From: Cytobacillus oceanisediminis
GTDB lineage: Bacteria > Bacillota > Bacilli > Bacillales > Cytobacillaceae
Assembly (NCBI RefSeq): GCF_007830235.1
Contig: NZ_VLKI01000001.1
Coordinates: 180,464-244,463 of the forward strand
Direction: 5' to 3'
Length of the DNA: 64,000 nt
Made by a program: the position numbers and the translations under genes. The notes under the pieces are model-generated. The model was not told the origin of the DNA. It did not search any database and saw only the letters and a program-made list of their open reading frames with translations. Shown in pieces: positions 26,389 to 35,419 of the stretch (position 1 is the stretch's first letter; every line of letters begins with the position of its first letter).

Positions 26389-26888
26389 TCAAACTGAAGG
26401 AAACACCACAGCATTACAAGCTATTCCATAAAATTCAATCGGTCTGGCTCCCCCTATAATGGCATACTCGTAACCTATTTCTATCATCTCTCTTAAACAA
26501 TGATGCAGCAGGTCATAGCCAATCCCTTTATCCCTGTTGGATGTCGCCACACACACCGGCCCTAATTAGCATTTCTTATTCTGATAAACATCAAATGCAG
26601 CAAATCCAAGTATGTTTTCATCAGAATCAAACACAAGATAGATGGAAGGATCACAGAGATTACTGCTTCCGTGACGGGGAAGTTGAAAAGATCATTTTTT
26701 AATTGTTTTGCATTTATATTCTGAACGTGTTTTCTTAAAGATGTTTTATCTGTGCTGCATTTTAGGACTATTTCACCCATTATCCCCGTTTTTTTATGGA
26801 AGCATGCAATAAACAAATGGATGGGCTGCAGCACTCTAGAATTTGATCGTCGGGCTTTAGCTTCAGCGTGTTTCATGATTCTTTGCAT
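26389..26888 (-). pseudogene. Decayed Clp_N - GNAT fusion gene
   Basis: The 5' part encodes a Clp N-terminal-like repeat (AKARRSNSRVLQPIHLFIAC, then GIMGEIVLKCSTDKTSLRKH) as far as FPVTEAVIS. After an apparent internal deletion with frameshift the sequence encodes a GNAT end: PSIYLVFDSDENILGFAAFD, a TAA within NKKC*LGPV, then SNRDKGIGYDLLHHCLREM and IIGGARPIEFYGIACN to a TGA. Upstream codons NHIHFTDRMQR look native, but the start codon is missing. Intact Clp_N-GNAT proteins occur in Bacilli, from memory. At least three lesions make this a true pseudogene. Confidence 0.75.
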
Positions 26889-27112
26889 TCTGTCAGTGAA
26901 ATGAATATGGTTGAATGACTCAGATTCGTCCTCCCCTTGTCAACCCATTTACCATATTACACTATAAATGGAACGTTTTGATTACCTTCAATTACAACAA
27001 AATGCCCTTAAAGGAATAAACCTAACTTCAATCTGTTGGCTTTTTTGACCTCAAAGAAGGATACATCCTTAAAGCGTCGTATTTTAAAAATAACAAAGGA
27101 AGGAGAATGGGG

Positions 27113-27649
27113 ATGGAGAAGAAAGAAAGATTGTATTACAAACGGGATACGGAGGAACTGAAAAAGAAAAACATCCGTGCCCACAAGCTGGTTCATGAAT
27201 TCAATCATTGCCCAATAGAAGATTCAGCTAAAAAAAAGGAAATAATTAATGAGTTGTTTGGAAGTGCAGGATTAAATCCGAGCATTGAACATAATTTCCA
27301 TTGTGATTTGGGCTATAACATTCATGTGGGCGACCATTTCTATGCAGGTTATAACTGTACAATACTAGATATGACAGAAGTAAGGATTGGGAACAACTGT
27401 ATGATTGGCCCGAATGTTGGTCTATACACGGCTGGCCATTCCATTGAGCCGAAAGGTCGAAACAAAAGTGGTTATGCGGTTCCCATTATCATAGGAGATG
27501 ATGTATGGATAGGCGGCAGCTCAGTGATCTTGCCAGGCATCACCATTGGAGATAACTCCATTGTGGCCGCTGGTTCCGTTGTGACGAAAGATGTGCCTGC
27601 TAATACGATTGTGGCGGGGAATCCAGCGAAGATACTTAAAAGCATTTAA
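27113..27649 (+). CDS. maa: Maltose/sugar O-acetyltransferase (Maa-like)
   Basis: About 178 residues. The N-terminal Mac domain ([20 protein letters not shown]) is followed by a left-handed beta helix of hexapeptide repeats: [20 protein letters not shown], then [20 protein letters not shown] with the catalytic His, and [20 protein letters not shown], ending AGNPAKIL. This is the Maa/LacA/NodL family, which transfers acetyl from acetyl-CoA to sugar hydroxyls as a trimer. AAGGAAGGAG fits the ATG at 27113 better than the one at 27107. Confidence 0.88.
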   Translation: MEKKERLYYKRDTEELKKKNIRAHKLVHEFNHCPIEDSAKKKEIINELFGSAGLNPSIEHNFHCDLGYNIHVGDHFYAGYNCTILDMTEVRIGNNCMIGPNVGLYTAGHSIEPKGRNKSGYAVPIIIGDDVWIGGSSVILPGITIGDNSIVAAGSVVTKDVPANTIVAGNPAKILKSI

Positions 27650-27681
27650 CTTATAGACGCTTTTATCCAATAAAATAATTT

Positions 27682-27719
27682 AAAACGCATGGAAGATTTA
27701 TTGATAATCCATGCGTTTT
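27682..27719. terminator. Rho-independent terminator
   Basis: AAAACGCATGG and CCATGCGTTTT form an 11-bp stem, then TTCTC; serves the acetyltransferase gene and perhaps the opposing gene. Confidence 0.8.
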
Positions 27720-27797
27720 TCTCAGCTGAATTTAATTCCGATAAGCATTTTATCAGGAGCTGTCCCTCTGTGATATTAGATCAACTATCAAACGTTG

Positions 27798-28202
27798 TTA
27801 CCCCACAGCTAAATCACTTAAATGACTTTCCAGTCCAGCCTTAAGTTTAAGTGATTCGTTTAACAAATTAGAGTGGATGGCAAATGATGCTTCATCTCCT
27901 CTTTCAAGGTCCTGATCGATCTTAAATTGCAAATAGTTTATCCTCAAGTCAATGTCAATTAAAGATATTATTTGTTCGTTCATTAAATACAGCTCTAAAT
28001 CTTCCATAGCCATAAAAAAGGCATGTTGTTCATTTATCACCACGAAAACATACCAGCCTTTCGCCATCGTAAATTTACGTTCAGGAGTGACTTCAATTAG
28101 ATCTCCTTTTTGGATTGTAATCGAGAATGCATGATAAGCATCAGGACAAAAACAATCAATATCATGTTGAAATATTTTCATAGCAATATAATGTTCATTC
28201 AT
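27798..28202 (-). CDS. IDEAL-domain-like protein, 134 residues
   Basis: The N-terminal 75 residues form a small beta-rich domain (GDLIEVTPERKFTMAKGWYV, then FVVINEQHAFFMAMEDLELY). The C-terminal part, LRINYLQFKIDQDLERGDEA then SFAIHSNLL, looks like the IDEAL motif found in small Bacillus proteins. Function is unknown; some IDEAL proteins act as adaptors for proteolysis or regulation. A GGAGAGAAG site precedes the ATG. Confidence 0.6.
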   Translation of the reverse strand: MNEHYIAMKIFQHDIDCFCPDAYHAFSITIQKGDLIEVTPERKFTMAKGWYVFVVINEQHAFFMAMEDLELYLMNEQIISLIDIDLRINYLQFKIDQDLERGDEASFAIHSNLLNESLKLKAGLESHLSDLAVG

Positions 28203-28252
28203 ATTCTTCTCTCCTCTAATTTACTTAAAAAAGTATGTATTCTTTAAGACTA

Positions 28253-28372
28253 TTAACTTCCAGCAGATTCGATATCCTCTAATCCGCAACAAGGGCACTG
28301 GGAGGAGCAGCATTCATCCTCTGCCTCTACAATAAAGCCACACCATTCACAAACATAGATTTTAGTCGTCTT
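28253..28372 (-). pseudogene. Cys-rich zinc-ribbon/rubredoxin-like ORF with no start codon
   Basis: The minus strand encodes KTTKIYVCEWCGFIVEAEDE then CCSSQCPCCGLEDIESAGS: two CxxC knuckles of a rubredoxin or zinc ribbon plus extra cysteines. A strong GGGAGGGG stands right where a ribosome site should be, but the next bases read TATAAGACG. Restoring one G (TATGAAGACG) would give ATG-AAG-ACG in frame. A sigma-A promoter with Fur boxes lies just upstream. Start loss, an assembly error or a non-ATG start are the options. Confidence 0.6.
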
Positions 28373-28414
28373 ATACCCCTCCCAAAGATGTTTTTTATAT
28401 GTAACCTTTTAAGT

Positions 28415-28470
28415 GAAAATTATTATCATTACCTAAAATCAGTTTAATTGAAAATGATTATCATTGTCAA
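28415..28470 (-). promoter_or_regulatory. Sigma-A promoter with two Fur boxes
   Basis: GAAAATGATTATCATTGTC (28450-28468) matches the 19-bp Fur consensus at almost every base. A second, weaker box (GAAAATTATTATCATTACC) lies at 28415-28433. On the minus strand TTGACA (28465-28470) and TAAACT (28441-28446) are 18 bases apart and overlap the first box. Iron-dependent repression of the Cys-rich ORF downstream is expected. Confidence 0.8.
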
Positions 28471-28754
28471 GGGTGTAAGAAGACTGCTGCTACTCTTTTG
28501 GCGTTAGCTTAAATCATATAACATCCTCAGTTCTCTTTTTATAAATGCCGTCCTGAATTTGGTGACATTTGTTTGTTTAACAGTTTCATGAAGACCTTTT
28601 TCATTGCACTGATTCCATTTTCCAGCTTTATGAACCTCTGATGGCGACCTTTTTCTTCGTTCCGCTCCATTTTTGAGTTCATAGAAACTCTTCTCCTGTA
28701 AAATAGATCCCTCTACCCACTTGTTCACCATTTCGACACAATCCCACATAAACC

Positions 28755-28788
28755 ACCCTGACCTTTCCCTTCCCTCAACTGTATATAG
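28755..28788 (+). promoter_or_regulatory. Candidate alternative-sigma promoter 1
   Basis: ACCCTGACCTTT and GTATATAG, with 26 bases between their first bases. The same two blocks at the same spacing occur at 36997-37030. Both are followed by GGTGAAAGG. It lies 25 bases upstream of the gene at 28813 and in front of a sigma-factor gene. Confidence 0.65.
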
Positions 28789-28812
28789 AAGGTGAAAGGG
28801 TGGTGCGTTTTA

Positions 28813-29625
28813 ATGAATTTAAAATCAGGCAGTGTTGACCAGTTTGAACAATTTTCCCAGTTTAATAACCTACAGGAATTTAATGTCCATTTAGAGATGT
28901 GGCTTGCGGTGAATAAGGAGAAGTTTTCGAAGGGTGAGCTTGTGGGCCTAAAGCGGCTGGCGCGTTTTGCAGCCAAAGTTCCCGGTGTATCCAATGCAAA
29001 GATTGGAACAGTGTTAAAAGCAATCCACGAAGAATACAGCGGAAACGGAATTTCCCGCTCCACCTTTAAAAGGATGATCGTAAAAGCATCCGAGTTAGGC
29101 ATATTCACAGTTCATGAAACGGAAAGAAAGAACGGTTCTCAGTCCAGCAACTTATACATATTCAATCGCTTTCCCAAGATTGAACCACCTAAGGAGAAAA
29201 AAATGGACCACCATAATAAAACAATTAATCTTTCTAAAACTAATAAAAATCAAAAGAATAATAAACGTAACGAAACCGGCCTCGACTACACATATACTAG
29301 CGATCGTGTTCCGAATGCTTTCGTTGATGCTGTGAAGTACTTTTTCCCTGAAGCAAAGTCAATCGAGGAATTTTGGAGAATGACAACTATTGCAGCCTAC
29401 CGCAATAATCGTGAACAAGATAAGACCCAGGTACTGGACACAGCCATTCATTCCTTTAAGCAGCTAATAGGGAAAATGAAATCAAGGATAATAGCCAAGC
29501 CAATCGCCTACTTTTACGGAATTCTGAATAAAAAATTCGAAGAACTTTACTTTGAAGATCTATTAGATATGGGCTTTTCATTGAATAACGATCAATCCTA
29601 TATGGGCTTTTTCTACAAAAAATAA
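28813..29625 (+). CDS. Winged-helix-like cytosolic protein of unknown function
   Basis: About 270 residues. The N-terminal half has a replication-protein-like helix-turn-helix feel: FSKGELVGLKRLARFAAKVP, VSNAKIGTVLKAIHEEYSG, GISRSTFKRMIVKASELGIF, a wing at HETERKNGSQSSNLYIFNRF. A Lys/Asn-rich linker follows (near 135-165), then a helical C-terminal part (YFFPEAKSIEEFWRMTTIAA). Similar proteins are annotated in Bacillus only as cytosolic or hypothetical, from memory. ATG at 28813 has AAAGGGTGGTG upstream. It precedes a sigma factor, so an accessory or regulatory role is possible. Confidence 0.7.
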   Translation: MNLKSGSVDQFEQFSQFNNLQEFNVHLEMWLAVNKEKFSKGELVGLKRLARFAAKVPGVSNAKIGTVLKAIHEEYSGNGISRSTFKRMIVKASELGIFTVHETERKNGSQSSNLYIFNRFPKIEPPKEKKMDHHNKTINLSKTNKNQKNNKRNETGLDYTYTSDRVPNAFVDAVKYFFPEAKSIEEFWRMTTIAAYRNNREQDKTQVLDTAIHSFKQLIGKMKSRIIAKPIAYFYGILNKKFEELYFEDLLDMGFSLNNDQSYMGFFYKK

Positions 29626-29639
29626 AAAAAGTGAATTTT

Positions 29640-29735
29640 TCTCGAAAATCGGCGAGTTAGCCCCTTCTTTCGGGGAGTTTGGTACCCAAACTCGGGAGTT
29701 TAGGGGGTAAACTCCCCGAAACTCGACTTTTTTTC
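29640..29735 (+). promoter_or_regulatory. Alternative hairpins (possible attenuator) before the sigma gene
   Basis: Three overlapping stems use GAGTTT blocks: GAGTTTGG/CCAAACTC (29675-29693), GGGAGTTTA/TAAACTCCC (29694-29716) and an outer TCGGGGAGTTT/AAACTCCCCGA (29670-29719). Then comes ACTCGACTTTTTTTC. The third hairpin excludes parts of the others, as in an attenuator or riboregulator. Iteron-like binding sites are another reading. Confidence 0.55.
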
Positions 29736-29818
29736 GATTCGCAAAAAAATCGTTTTCCCGCTATGTTAAAGCTACCCGGGAATACTTAGAGCGCGCGCTT
29801 TCCTGAAGGGACACAAAC

Positions 29819-30343
29819 ATGGAAAGCTTTGAACAGACAGCAGCACAATTTGATCCAATGATACACAAAATCATGAACAGTCTGAACATTTATAAAAACA
29901 GAGATGAATTCTATCAGCTGGGGTTAATTACACTCTGGAACGTTTGGAAAGTCCATGATCCAGAGAAAGGTCCTTTCTTTTCATATGCCTATGGTTTTGT
30001 AAAAGGGAAAATGATGAACGAATTAACAAAACAAGCAAACCATAAGGCTCGTTACGCAAATCCTAAGGAAGAATTCTGGGAAGTCATCGAGGAAGCTGTT
30101 GAGGATTCGCAGGAATTAAGCACTACCGACCTGCTTCATGATTTGTTAAAAAGCTGCAGAACTTTATCAGAAAATCAAAGAAAATGGCTGAAGTATACCT
30201 TATGTGATCAACTGACAGTCAGGGAAATTGCAGATAAAGAACAAGTCTCCCTGTCAGCAGTCAAAAACTGGCGCCAGGGAGCCCGGGAGAAATTAAAATC
30301 AATCTATGATAATAGCGGCAAATTAAGCACTCTCATTTCATAA
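29819..30343 (+). CDS. Sigma-70-family RNA polymerase sigma factor
   Basis: A 174-residue short sigma factor. Region 2 is visible as NIYKNRDEFYQLGLITLWNV, then FFSYAYGFVKGKMMNEL. Region 4 ends the protein: LSENQRKWLKYTLCDQLTVR, then EIADKEQVSLSAVKNWRQGA with its helix-turn-helix. Regions 1 and 3 are absent, as in ECF- or SigO/Xpf-like factors. No anti-sigma gene is adjacent. CTGAAGGG precedes the ATG. The promoter motif shared by 28755 and 36997 is a good candidate for its own recognition site. Confidence 0.8.
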   Translation: MESFEQTAAQFDPMIHKIMNSLNIYKNRDEFYQLGLITLWNVWKVHDPEKGPFFSYAYGFVKGKMMNELTKQANHKARYANPKEEFWEVIEEAVEDSQELSTTDLLHDLLKSCRTLSENQRKWLKYTLCDQLTVREIADKEQVSLSAVKNWRQGAREKLKSIYDNSGKLSTLIS

Positions 30344-30357
30344 CAGCCGCTCTAATA

Positions 30358-31752
30358 TCAAATACCAAACACCTTACATTTATCGTAAAATTTTGTTTTT
30401 CCAATGCCAAGCAGTTTAGCTGCTTCCAGTTTATTTCCGTCCGTAACATGCAATGCATGCAGAATTGCTTTTTTTTCTGCTTTTTCAATTGTATCTTTTA
30501 ATAGCTCTACAACGGCTGCAGATGACTTATGAGCAATGGAATCATTTGAATCCTGATCTCCTCTCTTTACCTCTTGGTCTGCAATATAAAGCGGCAGGTG
30601 TGATACTTGGATTTCGGAGCCATCGACCACATTGATGGCTCTTTCGAGGACATTCTCCAGCTCACGTACATTACCAGGCCATTTGTGGGCTGCCAATTTT
30701 TCAATCGCTTCAGGAGAAATCGCCGTGCCGTTTCGGTAAAATTTCCTCTCAAGCTTGTGCAATAGACTTTTCGCAATCAGCTCGATATCTTCTTTCCTTT
30801 TTCTTAATGGCGGAAGCTCGATATTAATCACATTTAGCCGGTAATATAAATCCTGCCGGAATGATCCGTCTTCAACCATTTGAATCAAATCACGGTTGGT
30901 CGCAGCAATGATTCTGACATCAACTGGTATCGCCTTCTGCCCGCCAACGGGCTGAATCTCTTTTTCCTGCAGCGCTCTTAATAATTTGCTTTGCATGGAC
31001 AGCGGCATTTCCCCAATTTCATCGAGAAAGATCGTTCCTTTGTCAGCCACTTTAAAAAAGCCTTCTTTCCCGCCTTTCACGGCGCCAGTAAAAGCTCCTT
31101 CATCATATCCAAAAAACTCGGACTCAAACAATGATTCCGGGATAGATGCACAGTTCACAGGCACAAACGGAAAATGGCTCCGCATGCTGCTGTGATGAAT
31201 GGCGTGAGCAAACAGTTCTTTGCCCGTTCCTGACTCACCTGTGATTAAAATGGAAGAATCACTTCCGGCAACCTTCTCCCCCATTCGTTTTGCCGCGGCG
31301 AAAAGAGGGCTCTTTCCAACCAGATCTTCAAATGTATACTTACTTTTCAGTTCATTGATTGCCTTATTTTTATAAAAGTTCAATTCTTCCATCAGGTTAT
31401 TCATTTTATTTTTGAAATGCCTGAGGTTATCCGGGTCCGGAAACATCACGGTCCCTAAAGCACCTACTAATTCTCCATTAATAACAATTGGATAGCGGTT
31501 TGCAATCATAACGCTGCCGTTAATTGGCTGGAGGTCCTCAAGCTCTTTTTTGCCTGTTTTCGCGACAATATGCATCCGCGTATTCATAATGACATCCTGA
31601 GCCGGCCGCCCAATTGCTTCCTCGTAAGACATTCCCAGGAATTCACAATATCCTGAATCTATATAAACAATGATTCCTTCGTGATTAACGACCACAATCC
31701 GTTCAATGCTTAAAGAAATAATCTCCTCTAACCACTCATAAGGAAGCTTCAT
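30358..31752 (-). CDS. Sigma-54-dependent activator (PAS-AAA+-Fis)
   Basis: About 464 residues. A PAS sensor domain (IERIVVVNHEGIIVYIDSGY) is followed by the AAA+ domain with Walker A ILITGESGTGKE (near 174), the sigma-54 contact loop GAFTGA (near 224), Walker B GTIFLDEIGEMP, the arginine-finger part and the C-terminal Fis helix-turn-helix (NKLEAAKLLGIGKTKFYDKC). It belongs next to the hydroxybutyrate operon, whose upstream region has a -24/-12 promoter and palindromic upstream sites. ATG at 31752 with GGGGTG is chosen over TTG at 31767. Confidence 0.92.
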   Translation of the reverse strand: MKLPYEWLEEIISLSIERIVVVNHEGIIVYIDSGYCEFLGMSYEEAIGRPAQDVIMNTRMHIVAKTGKKELEDLQPINGSVMIANRYPIVINGELVGALGTVMFPDPDNLRHFKNKMNNLMEELNFYKNKAINELKSKYTFEDLVGKSPLFAAAKRMGEKVAGSDSSILITGESGTGKELFAHAIHHSSMRSHFPFVPVNCASIPESLFESEFFGYDEGAFTGAVKGGKEGFFKVADKGTIFLDEIGEMPLSMQSKLLRALQEKEIQPVGGQKAIPVDVRIIAATNRDLIQMVEDGSFRQDLYYRLNVINIELPPLRKRKEDIELIAKSLLHKLERKFYRNGTAISPEAIEKLAAHKWPGNVRELENVLERAINVVDGSEIQVSHLPLYIADQEVKRGDQDSNDSIAHKSSAAVVELLKDTIEKAEKKAILHALHVTDGNKLEAAKLLGIGKTKFYDKCKVFGI

Positions 31753-31815
31753 ACCAAAACACCCCAATCCAAAGCCTCTTAATAAATCATTATATCAAAT
31801 TTTAGGAAAAAAGAA

Positions 31816-31839
31816 GAAGCTGCCCCCTTGAACAGCTTC
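31816..31839 (-). terminator. Terminator of the GntP gene
   Basis: GAAGCTG and CAGCTTC around a 10-base loop, then TTCTTTTTTCC on the minus strand. Confidence 0.75.
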
Positions 31840-31848
31840 AACTCTTTA

Positions 31849-33132
31849 TTAATAAATTCCCATTGCAGCAAGCACAATAGCGACAGCAGTTGCGATAATT
31901 GGAATGACAATCCCCACAACCGCAATATCACGGTAGCTCTCTTTATGCGATAAGCCCGTAATCGTTAACAGCGTCAAAACCGCACCATTATGCGGAAGAA
32001 CGTCCAGTCCGCCAGACGATAGTGATGCAATGCGGTGAAAAGCTTCGGGACTAATGCCAGTCGCTTGTGAAATTTCATAATATTGTTTTCCTAATGCTTC
32101 AAGGGCAATTCCCATACCGCCTGAAGCAGAACCTGTAGCACCAGCCAGCAAATTGATCGCAACAGCTTCAGAAATCAGCGGGTTTCCTGGTATGTTCATC
32201 AAAGCCTCTGTAATCTTTTTAAATCCTGGGGCAGCTTGTACCACTGAACCAAAACCGACTGCAGCACTTGTATTGATAATGGCTGTAATCGATCCGGCTG
32301 CACCGCCATTGATGGATTTAACAAACCCTTTGATTTTCGCAATATTCAATAACAAAATCAACATGATACCTGAAAGCAGAGACACCACAATATGCCAATC
32401 TAATAGATTCAGCGTCAATAACACGGTTAATAGCGGCAATAATGATAGAAAAACATTTGGTTCTTGATCTGTAACATTTAGTATGCTGTTATCTTTAGGC
32501 TCCGTAAACACCTCGCCTTTTTTACCAAGCTGCTTTTGCCTATACAGCAAATACCAATAACCGCCCACACCCATAATCAATGCCGACACAATCCCCATGA
32601 TGGGAGCTGCCATGGCATCTGTATGGAAAAAGGGCATAGGAATGAGGTTTTGAATTTGCGGCGTTCCCGGAAGCGCTGTCATTGTAAACGTAAAAGAACC
32701 CAATGCAATCGTAGCAGGCATGATTTTCCGGCTGATATTTGCTTCTCTGAACAATGATAATGCAAGCGGATAAACCGCAAAGACAACAACAAACAAGCTA
32801 ATTCCACCGTATGTCAGCACACCGCAAGACACAATAACACCAAGGATTGCACGTTTCGTTCCCATCATTTTGGAAAGGGCAACAGCAATGGATTTCGCCA
32901 TGCCTGTGTCTTCCATCAATTTACCGAAAATGGCACTCAGCATAAAGACGGGAAACCACTGTTTTGCAAAATTAACAAACCCGCTCATGTACGTGTTTGT
33001 ATAGGCATCAAGCAGATCAAGTCCACCAGTTAATGCCACGACTCCAGCAGCGATTGGCGCGACCCAAATAATTGACCAGCCAAAGTAAGCTAAAGCCATT
33101 AAGACAATTAACCCTAATATGATTCCAAACAT
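31849..33132 (-). CDS. GntP-family permease, probably for hydroxybutyrate or acetoacetate
   Basis: A 427-residue membrane protein with about 12 helices. Family marks are MALAYFGWSIIWVAPIAAG at the start, FGKLMEDTGMAKSIAVALSK (near 90), GGISLFVVVFAVYPLALSLF and the C-terminal LSSGGLDVLPHNGAVLTLL. In B. subtilis the GntP member yxjC stands with scoAB and yxjF, the same set as here. It is separated from the dehydrogenase gene by 280 bases that hold a structured repeat. AAGAGGTG precedes the ATG. Confidence 0.88.
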   Translation of the reverse strand: MFGIILGLIVLMALAYFGWSIIWVAPIAAGVVALTGGLDLLDAYTNTYMSGFVNFAKQWFPVFMLSAIFGKLMEDTGMAKSIAVALSKMMGTKRAILGVIVSCGVLTYGGISLFVVVFAVYPLALSLFREANISRKIMPATIALGSFTFTMTALPGTPQIQNLIPMPFFHTDAMAAPIMGIVSALIMGVGGYWYLLYRQKQLGKKGEVFTEPKDNSILNVTDQEPNVFLSLLPLLTVLLTLNLLDWHIVVSLLSGIMLILLLNIAKIKGFVKSINGGAAGSITAIINTSAAVGFGSVVQAAPGFKKITEALMNIPGNPLISEAVAINLLAGATGSASGGMGIALEALGKQYYEISQATGISPEAFHRIASLSSGGLDVLPHNGAVLTLLTITGLSHKESYRDIAVVGIVIPIIATAVAIVLAAMGIY

Positions 33133-33227
33133 AATTACACCTCTTAATCAATAGTTGGTATGCATGCATTTGCATCGCCTGTCTGACGAGAGCGGACTAT
33201 GCAATTGCCATGCATATAATCTTGTAG

Positions 33228-33405
33228 TTTTATCGCAGTCTAACGGGCAGTAAGACCCCCTCTTCAAGACTCAGAGAAATTGAGGGAGGATAAGCGGGAA
33301 TCCAACTGCCCGTATAGGCCCGAAAAGCAGAACAAAGACTAAGAACGCCACTTCCTGTGTGCCTCAACTAACAATCAGTGGGGAAAAGCCTTCCACTGAT
33401 TGAAG
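33228..33405 (+). repeat. Structured ORF-less repeat, copy D (shortened)
   Basis: Homologous, in opposite orientation, to 42319-42534. Shared blocks in order: TTTTATCGCAG, ACGGGCAGTAAGACCCCC, the closing AACTGCCCGT, AACAAAGACTAAGAACGCCA, CCTCAACTAAC and ATCAGTGGGG. The last part forms a 10-bp hairpin (CAATCAGTGG/CCACTGATTG) followed by AAGTTTCTCTTT. About 30 bases of a hairpin pair present in copy E are missing. It ends eight bases before the dehydrogenase stop. Confidence 0.75.
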
Positions 33406-33412
33406 TTTCTCT

Positions 33413-34186
33413 TTATTGAGCTGTGTAACCTCCGTCCAGTACAACAGCTTGTCCAGTGACGCCTTTTGCTTTATCGCTCGCTAAGAAGAGCGCATAATCA
33501 GCAATTTCCTGAACATCCAGGAGACGCTTTTGCGGCACAAGCGGATAAAGAACTTCTTCTTTTACCTTTTCAACCGGTACATTGCGTGTTTTAGCCAAAT
33601 CTTCAAACTGGCCGCGGACAAGCGGAGTATCAACATAACCTGGGCAAATCGCATTCACCGTAATGTTATGGGCAGCTGTTTCAAGCGCAGCTACTTTCGT
33701 TAAACCAATAACACCATGCTTGGCACTGTTATAAGCGGCTTTTCCGGCAAAACCGATTAGACCATTAATGCTTGCCATATTGATAATGCGGCCGAATCCC
33801 TGCTTTTTCATGATTGGAATCGCATACTTCATCGCCACAAAAGGCGCAACCTGCATCACTTTGATCATAAATTCAAACTTCGCTGTTGGAAATTCTTCGA
33901 TCGGGGACACATGCTGCAAACCTGCATTATTTAATAGAACATCCAGTCTGCCATATTTCTCAACTGTCTCGTCGATCGCATTTTTTATATCTTCTTCACT
34001 TGTAACATCCACTTTAATACCTAAGCAATCAAAACCTTTATCGCTTAAATCCTTTGCAACTTCCTGAATTTTTTCTTCATTGATATCGGTAAAAACAACT
34101 CTCGCACCCTCATTTAAAAAAGCTTCCCCAATTTGATAGCCAATTCCGCTTGCTGCACCTGTTACAAAAACGACTTGATTTTCCAT
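33413..34186 (-). CDS. 3-hydroxybutyrate dehydrogenase (SDR)
   Basis: A 257-residue classical SDR with TGAASGIGYQIG (near 9), NNAGLQHVSPIEEFP, catalytic Ser in INMASINGLIG, YNSAKHG (YxxxK) and the C-terminal GVTGQAVVLDGGYTAQ. The full length and HV-S-P-IEEFP pattern match NAD-dependent D-3-hydroxybutyrate dehydrogenases, which make acetoacetate. The neighbouring scoAB and thiolase genes support this. In B. subtilis the equivalent is yxjF. Confidence 0.9.
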   Translation of the reverse strand: MENQVVFVTGAASGIGYQIGEAFLNEGARVVFTDINEEKIQEVAKDLSDKGFDCLGIKVDVTSEEDIKNAIDETVEKYGRLDVLLNNAGLQHVSPIEEFPTAKFEFMIKVMQVAPFVAMKYAIPIMKKQGFGRIINMASINGLIGFAGKAAYNSAKHGVIGLTKVAALETAAHNITVNAICPGYVDTPLVRGQFEDLAKTRNVPVEKVKEEVLYPLVPQKRLLDVQEIADYALFLASDKAKGVTGQAVVLDGGYTAQ

Positions 34187-34214
34187 TCTTTCTTCCTCCT
34201 AAAATATCAGTCCA

Positions 34215-35399
34215 TTATTTATCCATTTCGACAACACTTGCCACACCCATGCCTCCGCCGATACATAATGCAGCAAGGCCATAGCGTGAATCTCTGCGCT
34301 TCATTTCATGCAATAATGTAACCAGCACTCTTGCGCCGCTCGCACCAATTGGATGTCCCAGCGCAATCGCACCGCCATTCACATTGAGCTTTTCTCCAGG
34401 AATCTCGAGGTCACGCCCTACTGCCAATGCCTGTGCAGCGAACGCTTCATTAGCTTCGACCAGGTCCATATCTCCCATAGAAAGACCTGCTTTTGCCAAC
34501 GCTTTTTTCGAGGCTGGAATCGGGCCAATGCCCATGATTTTAGGGTCTACACCCACTGATGCATTTCCTTTTAAAACAGCTAATGGTTTGATGCCCAATT
34601 CTTCAGCTTTTTCCCTGCTCATAAGAACAAGTGCCGCTGCTCCATCATTGATGCCTGATGCGTTTCCTGCTGTGACAGAGCCTTCTTTTTTAAATGCCGG
34701 CTTTAAGCCGCTAAGCTTTTCGGCAGTTACTCCTGCACGAGGGAATTCATCCGTATCAAAGACAATCGGATCTCCTTTGCGCTGCGGGATGCTAACTGGA
34801 ACAATCTCATCCTTAAATTTGCCTTCGATTATAGCAGCTTTGGCTTTTTGCTGGCTCGATGCCGCAAATTCATCCTGAGATTCACGGGATAATTCATATT
34901 GGTCTGCAATATTTTCAGCGGTAATTCCCATATGGCAGCTATTAATGGCACATTGCAGTCCATCGTGAATCATACTATCGATAACCTTTCCATCACCCAT
35001 CCGGAAACCTGTACGGCCGCCCTTTAAAAGGTATGGTGCAAGACTCATGTTTTCCATTCCTCCAGCAACAACGATATCCGCCTCTTCCAGCTGAATGGCT
35101 TGAGCCGCATAATGTACCGCCTTCAAACCGGATCCGCATAGCTTATTAATGGTTGTAGCTGGAACATCCTCAGGCAACCCAGCCTTTAGCGCCGCCTGGC
35201 GAGCAGGACCCTGTCCCAAACCAGCTTGAAGGACATTTCCCATAATCACTTCATCTACTTGGTCTTCCTTTACTCCTGCTTGATTAAGCGCTTCTTTTAT
35301 CACAACGGCACCCAATTCAGTTGCCGGCGTTTTGCTTAGTGTTCCCATAAAACTTCCGATCGCTGTTCTGACAGCGCTTACGATTACCACTTCACGCAT
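34215..35399 (-). CDS. Acetyl-CoA C-acetyltransferase (thiolase)
   Basis: A 394-residue thiolase: catalytic Cys in [16 protein letters not shown] (near 88), [17 protein letters not shown] with its His (near 348) and the end [13 protein letters not shown] with the second Cys. It cleaves acetoacetyl-CoA made by ScoAB to two acetyl-CoA. It lies 20 bases downstream of scoB with GGAGG before the ATG, so it is in the operon. Confidence 0.92.
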   Translation of the reverse strand: MREVVIVSAVRTAIGSFMGTLSKTPATELGAVVIKEALNQAGVKEDQVDEVIMGNVLQAGLGQGPARQAALKAGLPEDVPATTINKLCGSGLKAVHYAAQAIQLEEADIVVAGGMENMSLAPYLLKGGRTGFRMGDGKVIDSMIHDGLQCAINSCHMGITAENIADQYELSRESQDEFAASSQQKAKAAIIEGKFKDEIVPVSIPQRKGDPIVFDTDEFPRAGVTAEKLSGLKPAFKKEGSVTAGNASGINDGAAALVLMSREKAEELGIKPLAVLKGNASVGVDPKIMGIGPIPASKKALAKAGLSMGDMDLVEANEAFAAQALAVGRDLEIPGEKLNVNGGAIALGHPIGASGARVLVTLLHEMKRRDSRYGLAALCIGGGMGVASVVEMDK

Positions 35400-35419
35400 G
35401 ATGATTTCCTCCTATAAAA

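Noticed and set aside
28504-28749. An 81-codon leftward open frame (MWDCVEMVNKWVEG...)
   Set aside because: No good ribosome site, no recognisable family, unusual composition, and its start lies on the candidate promoter at 28755. Possible but unsupported.
33133-33240. A second sigma-54 promoter before the GntP gene
   Set aside because: TGGTATGCATGCATTTGC and ATGGCAATTGCA have wrong -24/-12 spacing.
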